Assembly: GCA_977006965.1 (NCBI GenBank)
Contig: OZ345363.1
Coordinates: 2,542,001 to 2,606,000 of the forward strand
Source of the DNA: Phymatolithon calcareum
Taxonomy: Eukaryota > Rhodophyta > Florideophyceae > Hapalidiales
Direction of reading: 5' to 3'
DNA length: 64,000 nt
Every line of letters starts with the position of its first letter. The first letter of the stretch is position 1. The translations under genes were made by a program, and so were the position numbers. This document shows, piece by piece, positions 57,857-64,000 of the stretch. A model generated the notes under the pieces. It was not told the origin of the DNA and did not search any database. It saw only the letters and a list, made by a program, of their open reading frames with translations.

Positions 57857-59121
57857 GTGTCTAGTTTACTAAGCACCTCAATTGACGGGCGATTTGAAAG
57901 GTCAAAAAAGTATGTGAAAAGAATGCGAAACAGATAGTTCGCGCCATCTTTGGAAAAGCGGGCTTGTGTTCTGCTTGAGGAGTACCGCAACTACTACCTT
58001 AAAAGCGCTTCCTTCGGCGGTAGGAACGAAAATACGATTTTCAGTCAGAAGAAGCGGACCTACCATGTCACGAGAAAAAGACCCGCTCCGAGTGGTCGGT
58101 GCATCCGTACACAGTAAGGAAACATCGGTGACCAGTCTCGAAGAGTGTTGCAGGCTCTACGGAGCCTTTTCCAAGTCAAAGAAGGTGAACGGCACGGTTC
58201 TGGAGGTACTCTTAAATGAAATCAATGGTCGCGCAAGCACGGCGCTTCGCGTAAAATGGGTCCTAATTCATAAACCGACCGAGAAGACTAAGATTAAGAC
58301 ACTCAAGATTGTTACTGTCAAGGCGGGAAAGGCTGACGAAGGTTCTCCTTCTTCTGAAATGCTTGTATTAAGTCCCAGGCCGCAAAACTCTGTCCCACAA
58401 AATCTGGCTTACAGTAATCGTGCTCGCCAGTCTTCTTCGCCAAACGCCAGTTTGTTCTCGGCAGTCGCAACCAGAAGCTCCCAAAAGGGGAACAAAAGCT
58501 TATATCCAAACATCAGAAGCTATGAACGCCCTATTCCAGGCTCTCTCGCGTACACCTTGCAGGGATCTTGGGACCAGGCGTCGCACGAGGAAATTGATGT
58601 CATCACACCCGACCGCGAACCCCAAAGTAATTGCTCATGGGGTGTAATAGTACGAGCGACAAGTTCTATAACCCGATTGGGGGACGAATTCCGCATCAGT
58701 TCTGGACATTTCGCACTCCAAATGGAGATTTCATATCGGAAAATGGTGGTAGTGGGCTTCACACGCACTCTGATTGCTTTATGACCAGGTTTCCGCAAGG
58801 CCACCTTCGAAAATTAGCTGCATGGACGTCCGTGAAGCAGAAACGAATTGGGGGAAAAGAGACTGCAGTGACAGAACTGGTTAAGTTTTTCGGAATACTC
58901 GTCCTTATGACAAGATTTGAGTTTGGCGCTAAGAGCGATTTATGGAAGACTACCAGGCCGAAAAAGAATATCCCGGCTTGCTGAAGACATCCATGAGCTT
59001 GACGCTTTTGATATGCCCGATAGTGAGTAGCTTTCATGCGCAAAAATTAAGTGATTCTTCCTCACTCAATTGAGAGAAAAGTGCCCCCCCAATTGAGGGA
59101 AAATTTCAGTAAAATAGACAC
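57857..59121 (+). mobile_element. piggyBac-like element I, copy 2
   Basis: 1265 bp, TA-flanked (57855-57856, 59122-59123), with inverted termini GTGTCTAGTTTACT and AGTAAAATAGACAC that differ at one position. Subterminal CAATTGAGGG palindromes inside both ends. The cleanest copy of the family in this window. Confidence 0.8.
57966..58984 (+). pseudogene. piggyBac-like transposase N-terminal half (element I, copy 2)
   Basis: Longest frame is 57966-58784 (272 codons), then a frameshift into 58631-58984, which ends KFFGILVLMTRFEFGAKSDLWKTT...KKNIPA. The N-terminal part (RLYGAFSKSKKVNGTVLEVL, LRVKWVLIHK) is similar in all four copies in the window. The second part fits the start of the piggyBac DDE domain. 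The catalytic Asp residues lie beyond the point where the element ends, so no copy could make a working transposase. Family assignment rests on one block and could be wrong in detail. Confidence 0.55.
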
Positions 59122-59301
59122 TAGGGAAAGGGATTGTCATATATTTTAAGCCTTCGACAGAAGGAACCGTGCCCACATTTTGTAAGTTGACTGTAAAGCG
59201 TGTGAATTTTGATTGTATGACAGACCCCTCCGACCGGAAAATCGCTTCAACAGAAAATGTACTACATGTCCCGCAACTTTGCAGTTAGAGGGGTTTGACT
59301 G

Positions 59302-62300
59302 TATACAAGCCTCAGAGATCTGACAAGAAGAGCTGACCTATGTCGCAGATTTTCTTAATCATATATAGTCGATAAGCTATTTAGGAAAAGATCGAACGTG
59401 AAGTAACTTGAGCCTAAATTGTGCCACTATGATCAACATTGAGAACTTCAATTTTACTCGGCCCGTACGTCTTGATAGTATTCATTTTGCTCAATGCCCT
59501 ATAATTGTAGTTCTTACTTTAAATGTCATCTTCGATAGTGGTTACAAAAACCGTGCCAGGTGAGCTGGTGCTTGGATTTTGCGAAACAAACTTCGAGGCA
59601 CCCGTGCACAGGTGCCGAGCGTGACGAAACATTCCACAATGGATGTCATATTCATACTCATACGAAGCCCCCATACAGGGGACGAAATGCCCCGTGTTTG
59701 GACGAATCATATTTTTCCGTTATTTGCCAGAGGACGAAACGGTTGGTCCCAAATATCCCTAATCCTATTTTTCCTGTATTTGACAGGGGACGAAGCGGTA
59801 TGATATTCTCTCCAATATCTCTTCCAGTTCGTTCTCTGCAGTTTCCTCTATTGACATATGTGCAGTAAAGACGTTACGTGTCATATGATTGGACGCAGGC
59901 CCGTCCAGAAGACAGTCAAACACGTTTCTGGAGTGGTACTGACCTGGAAAAATAAGAAATAAAATTCCGCTTATGAGTAAACAGGTCATTTTCACAATTA
60001 GTCCCACACCTGCTGTACTATTGCAGACCGTCCCAGGTGCTATTTTGTTTCTACCAGAATCATAGATGGACTGCAATCGCAGCAGCACCCCAAGAATACT
60101 CGCCCCTGTGCGTAGACGACGCCCAGCTTCATCACCCTCGCGTTCACTCCCCTATCAGCGGCTTCGTGCATGTCTATGAATTTCGCCCTTTTTCTGATAT
60201 ACGAATATAGTCGCACTCTAACAATTCAATTATGACATATCCGTCAAATTTTTATTCCCGCTTTAGTGCATTTATTTAGTACGCCGGCTCACTTCCTCTT
60301 CTCTGGTGCCCGCCTCGTGGGTCGTACCGGATCGATGAGATTGGATTTGTGCAATGGATGCTCGCGCGCGTCGTTCGCACTAGGAGAGATTCAGAACTAA
60401 AAACCAAACTGAAGAAAATTGGGCTTGTTCGGTCGTTCCGGAGAAAAACGGACCTAAAATAAGAAGAAAACGTTAATTTCGGAGCTCAAGGATGTTTTCC
60501 TGCATAAAACAAATGGCCTTATAACGGACCACAAAGAAAACGAATTATCTTCAGCTGTTCTTAATCCTTTTATCATAAACGAACACTAGGTTTCAACCGG
60601 TCTTCCTCCCTTGCAGTGGTGCTACTGTTCCCTGAAGTTTTGGAAAGTCAAGAAAAAGACGAGTACTTGCTTTTTGCAGGTCTTTCTGCAGCAAGCAGAA
60701 AAGTTACGTACACCGTTAAGATCTACAAAATAGGGGAGCGTAATATTTTGAAAATGCAGAACTTGTTTTGTGGACTCCTCTTCGAACACGGCGAGGAGAA
60801 ATGAGTTCTGTACTGCGCATCATATCTATCAGCCCCTTCATTTTGATTCTCTCATTCAGAGCTTTATTTTTGAGAAAAAGAAAGCATGACATAATTTACA
60901 GACAAAGTCCTTGTCGAGCTTTTCGCTGAGATTTTGGAGAACTATGATTGCGTGCCCTGAAAGTACACTGGTTTGGGAAATTAGTCTGTCGCGTATCATA
61001 GGTGTAAATATCAGGTGCCGTGAGTTTCTCGAAAGAGTGAAAGAGGGAAGTCGTACTCCACAGAAATTGAAAACATTTTGGGAAAAGCACGAATTTAATT
61101 TTTTCTATCTCATGTACTGTAATCAATACTTTGCAATCGTGCAAAGTATTGATTACAGAACGTTCACAATAGGGAATATGTCTTGCGCCACTGTACTGTG
61201 AGATCCGTATACACATTTCTCTACGTATACAATTTCCTGCAATACAGTAGGAGCAGAGCGTATTTATAGCCTTCAAATTTTATATATAGAGGGAAGGAAC
61301 GTGAAGAAGGAGCTCATCGCCTTCGCAAACTCCGAATCCAAACCCTTCCATAGACATAATTGCAAGTTCTAAGCCAAAGCGCTTGGCTTAATCCAATCAA
61401 TTCACTCCTAAACGATCCATCCAAAATGTTTCAATCAAATCACAAAGGCTGCGAGTAATTTTATGGATGGAAAATATCGTTTCAGGGGCTGGAAATGAGA
61501 CAAATATTGCTTCCAATGCAGTAAAAGCGTTCCTATGCTCTTCCGTGGCTTCAGAAATGTCAGCAGAATGAAAGCTCGGCAATGGTGGAAGAAGAGAAGT
61601 GGATTCAAGGCCCAACTGAAAACCCCAGAGAATCGCGCGATGACTATCAGCTCTCGCAGAACCTTAGGTGTGTCGTTGAGAAACACGCATCTTAAGGCTC
61701 AACAAGGACGTGGTCGAATGCGTGCAGCTTGAGTGGAATACCTTCACACAGTTCTATTGGTGGAATTTAAACACTTTCGCACGGCGCTTCATACGTTGGG
61801 TGATCCTTTAACTCCATTCCCTGGTATTGAGATTGACGGGCGGTCCGGAAATCCAATCAGAAATGTTATCACGTAAAACTGAATATACGCATTTTTGAGT
61901 CTGTCAAATATCATCATACGCAAGCAATGCGGATCACGTGCACCATGTGGAGCACACCATATTTACACAGAGAAATTAATCGAGTATCATTTGGGCCAAT
62001 TGGAGCCTGATTTTGCATCTGGCTTTTTTTGGTGAGAACATAGTCGAAAATATGAATGAAACGCACTTTTCGATGAATCGAGACAATCATCGCAACCTTG
62101 GATACGTGGGTGACGAGAACGTATCCTATGCTGACGTGACGTCTGGGGGTGAAGGGATGGTAGAGGTTCTGCATATAAGCGGAGGCGTTAATTCTAAGTT
62201 GGAAGCCCCGTTTATGATATTCAAGAACCAGTAAAGAGATTGCCTTATTCAAGGTGTCCCTGACAACGTCCCTGGTGTTTCATACAGAACAAGGCCTAGG

Positions 62301-64000
62301 GCATGGATGGACGGCACTGTGTTTGACAGTTGGCTTAATGAGAGGCGCGCTATTTGCAAAAATCCCACTGGATGCACGCCATTGGTTTTCTTGTACAACT
62401 GCTCGGGCCGTAACGAAACACCGCAGTTGTTACAAGCGCGACAGAGAATTGATGCAAAATTCGAAATCTACCTCCAAACAGTACACACCTATACGAGCCG
62501 TTGGACTCGTTATTCAAAAAATTAAGGAACTTTGGCGCGCTGCTTGGGAGGAGGAGAAATTGCGCCTCATTCAAGGTGGTCATTGGTCACTCGGACCTAA
62601 CGGATCTGGAAAACTGAAAAATCCCGGAACAACGTTCTATTTGATACTGGCTGGAAAATCAGTGGAACAGGTTAACAATATGAAAGACGCGAACAACATT
62701 TCATATCTCCGCAAAGCTATGATTCGGTACAGATTAGCGCTCGACATTGACGGTACGTGGAGGGCGGAACAACTGTTTCCCCACTTGCGAAGAATCGTAG
62801 AGGAACATCACATGAATTTTTGTTCTGAAATTCCTGAAAATATATTGACCAGTAATACTTAAATAAAAATGTTCGATTCAAATATTGGACTAATGGTACT
62901 CGAGTATTGCTGTAAAATGGCTATGATACGATTTTTGCTGACAGACTAAATTCCCAAACCAGTGTATTTGGAATCAAGGTCATGATCTACAATTTAGATG
63001 CACGATATAATCAAAACGGTATCAATTATCAATATTATCACTGTTCCCGCACGATCCAGATATGTTCAATCCGTTACTATCCATACAAATCTAGATTTCA
63101 AAGAATTTGAAGATCTAAGGATGTTCCGTATGCCGAGGTGATTTTTGAACACAATAGAAATGAAGATCTTCTGTAGTTATTCATATTCCTTCGATAGATG
63201 CAGACGGTGAACTTCATAAACTCAGAAACGTGAGTCTTCTTGATACAGTAGTGATCTTCATTACACCTCACGTCACTGTCTAAGTAAATGACGCGGAAAA
63301 TGTTTCTCTCACCGAGTTTCCACATCTTGGACAACTACTTTCAAATTGGGAAGCAGTTGTATTGTAATGTGATCGATTCTACATAAGACCCTTCTTACTG
63401 ACAGTATTTAGGTAAGAGGAAACGCTTTAAGCATCTGATGCTGAAAGCGTTTCCTCTCACAGCCATATATACGGAGATTCACCATATATATGGCTTGTCT
63501 TGATTCTTGTCTACATATTATTCCGGGAACTACCAAATACGGTTCGAAACAGTGTAATACAAATGATACTATCATTTGTATCATAATTATTCAACATTTC
63601 TACCAGGAAATTTTTGCTACTAGAAAAACCTTCCTGATAGAGATTTCGATCTACTTTCTGGCCATATATGGCCTATCTTCGACATGATTCGGGGATCTTA
63701 CTTATTGAAAAACTTAATTCGTGACAAAACTGTCGAACAATTAGGTGGGTTTTAGTCCAAGTTCATGATATTCTACGTGGACTACAACGGCATTCATCCT
63801 TTGTTCGAGACACGCAACACTTATTGCGTTTATTGCAGTAGTATTCATTGGACTGATTTCGTGATAGTTCTCTTTCGTGTTTACTAGGAACAAAAGTGTT
63901 TACCCAGGTTGGGTGACGAAATCAGCGTAACAGAAAAGATATAAAATCCTGCTGGGAGTTCCTGACTGAGAAGGAACCCAAGCATTAAGAAGAAAACCGA
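59302..64000. repeat. Left flank and segment R, copy 3 (runs off the window)
   Basis: 59302-59790 matches 11661-12151. 59790-60390 and the stretch after it match R copies 1 and 2, and 60840-64000 matches 25860-28690 of copy 2. It contains conserved frames 59765-60088 (minus) and 60616-60804 (plus), the hairpins at about 61117-61162 and 63416-63458, and a dead transposase. About 500 bp equivalent to 12690-13190 are missing at 60380. Confidence 0.8.
61397..62862 (+). pseudogene. Dead DDE transposase in segment R, copy 3
   Basis: A fuller copy than that at 26431. 62013-62234 covers the first catalytic block, where NADETH of the intact enzyme is NMNETH, so the Asp is already Asn. 62254-62862 covers VPDNVPGVSYRTRPRAWMD and the C-terminal region, in which LFVDNANGH has become VFLYNCSGR (Asp to Tyr, His to Arg). 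Frame changes near 62235 and 62500 and a stop near 61730 also break it. All catalytic positions I can check are lost. Confidence 0.8.

Larger units (their letters stand above)
57584..59301. mobile_element. pogo-like TA-flanked short element, copy 2
   Basis: Starts CAGTAAAACCC after TA (57582-57583) and ends GACTG before TA (59302-59303). It matches copy 1 (50-11660) including at least 46 bp of left flank and all of the right flank. It carries piggyBac-like element I but neither the DIRS element nor element II, so it provides both empty sites. Confidence 0.8.

Noticed and set aside
1-64000. tRNA and rRNA genes
   Set aside because: None found by eye. The tRNA-like string near 40220 is only 14 bases and is a retrotransposon primer site.

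Overview
This is nuclear DNA from a eukaryote, and almost all of it is transposable-element sequence. The eukaryotic evidence is: a multi-exon ABC transporter gene with short GT-AG introns (77-110 bp); Ty1/copia, DIRS-type, LINE, Mutator-like, pogo-like and piggyBac-like elements; and no bacterial operons or ribosome-binding sites. The mix of short-intron genes in a dense bed of old and young transposons would suit an alga (a red alga is my guess) or another protist. The sequence alone does not fix the taxon.

Layout. 1-11660 is a nest of elements. A short pogo-like element with TA target duplication and CAGT...ACTG ends carries two insertions. One is a complete but frameshifted PAT/Ngaro-type DIRS retrotransposon (239-8213) with split direct repeats A1...B1-A2-B2, gag with a zinc knuckle, RT, RNase H and a tyrosine recombinase. 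The other is a piggyBac-like element (8300-11480), itself interrupted by a second one (9499-11473). A second copy of the pogo-like element at 57584-59301 holds the first piggyBac-like element but neither later insertion, so it gives exact empty sites.

12150-38300 reads as a head-to-tail duplication of a 12-13 kb unit: segment R, then segment X, then the 3' part of a copia element. Unit 1 runs 12152-24729 and unit 2 runs 24730 to about 38304. R carries a dead DDE transposase, X carries a decayed PIF1-type helicase on the minus strand plus several kilobases I cannot assign. A third R copy (59302-64000) runs off the window. Unit 1 holds a separate pogo/CENP-B-like transposon with a fully open 643-codon transposase (14149-16080), the only intact transposase in the window. 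Unit 2 holds the fuller copia element (37102-40695): both LTRs, a target duplication, a deleted gag, and a primer-binding site that matches the anticodon arm of initiator methionine tRNA.

40700-50590 holds broken fragments: an unrecognised possible gene, the N-terminal part of a Mutator-like transposase, an inverted piggyBac-like remnant and a LINE reverse-transcriptase tail. The one clear host gene is 50592-55033 on the minus strand, a seven-exon full-length ABCB (P-glycoprotein-type) exporter with both ATPase sites intact. 55100-57530 is gene-poor and contains a near-perfect 20-bp hairpin. There is no operon-like cooperation here: the transposons are independent parasites, and the ABC transporter acts alone at a membrane.
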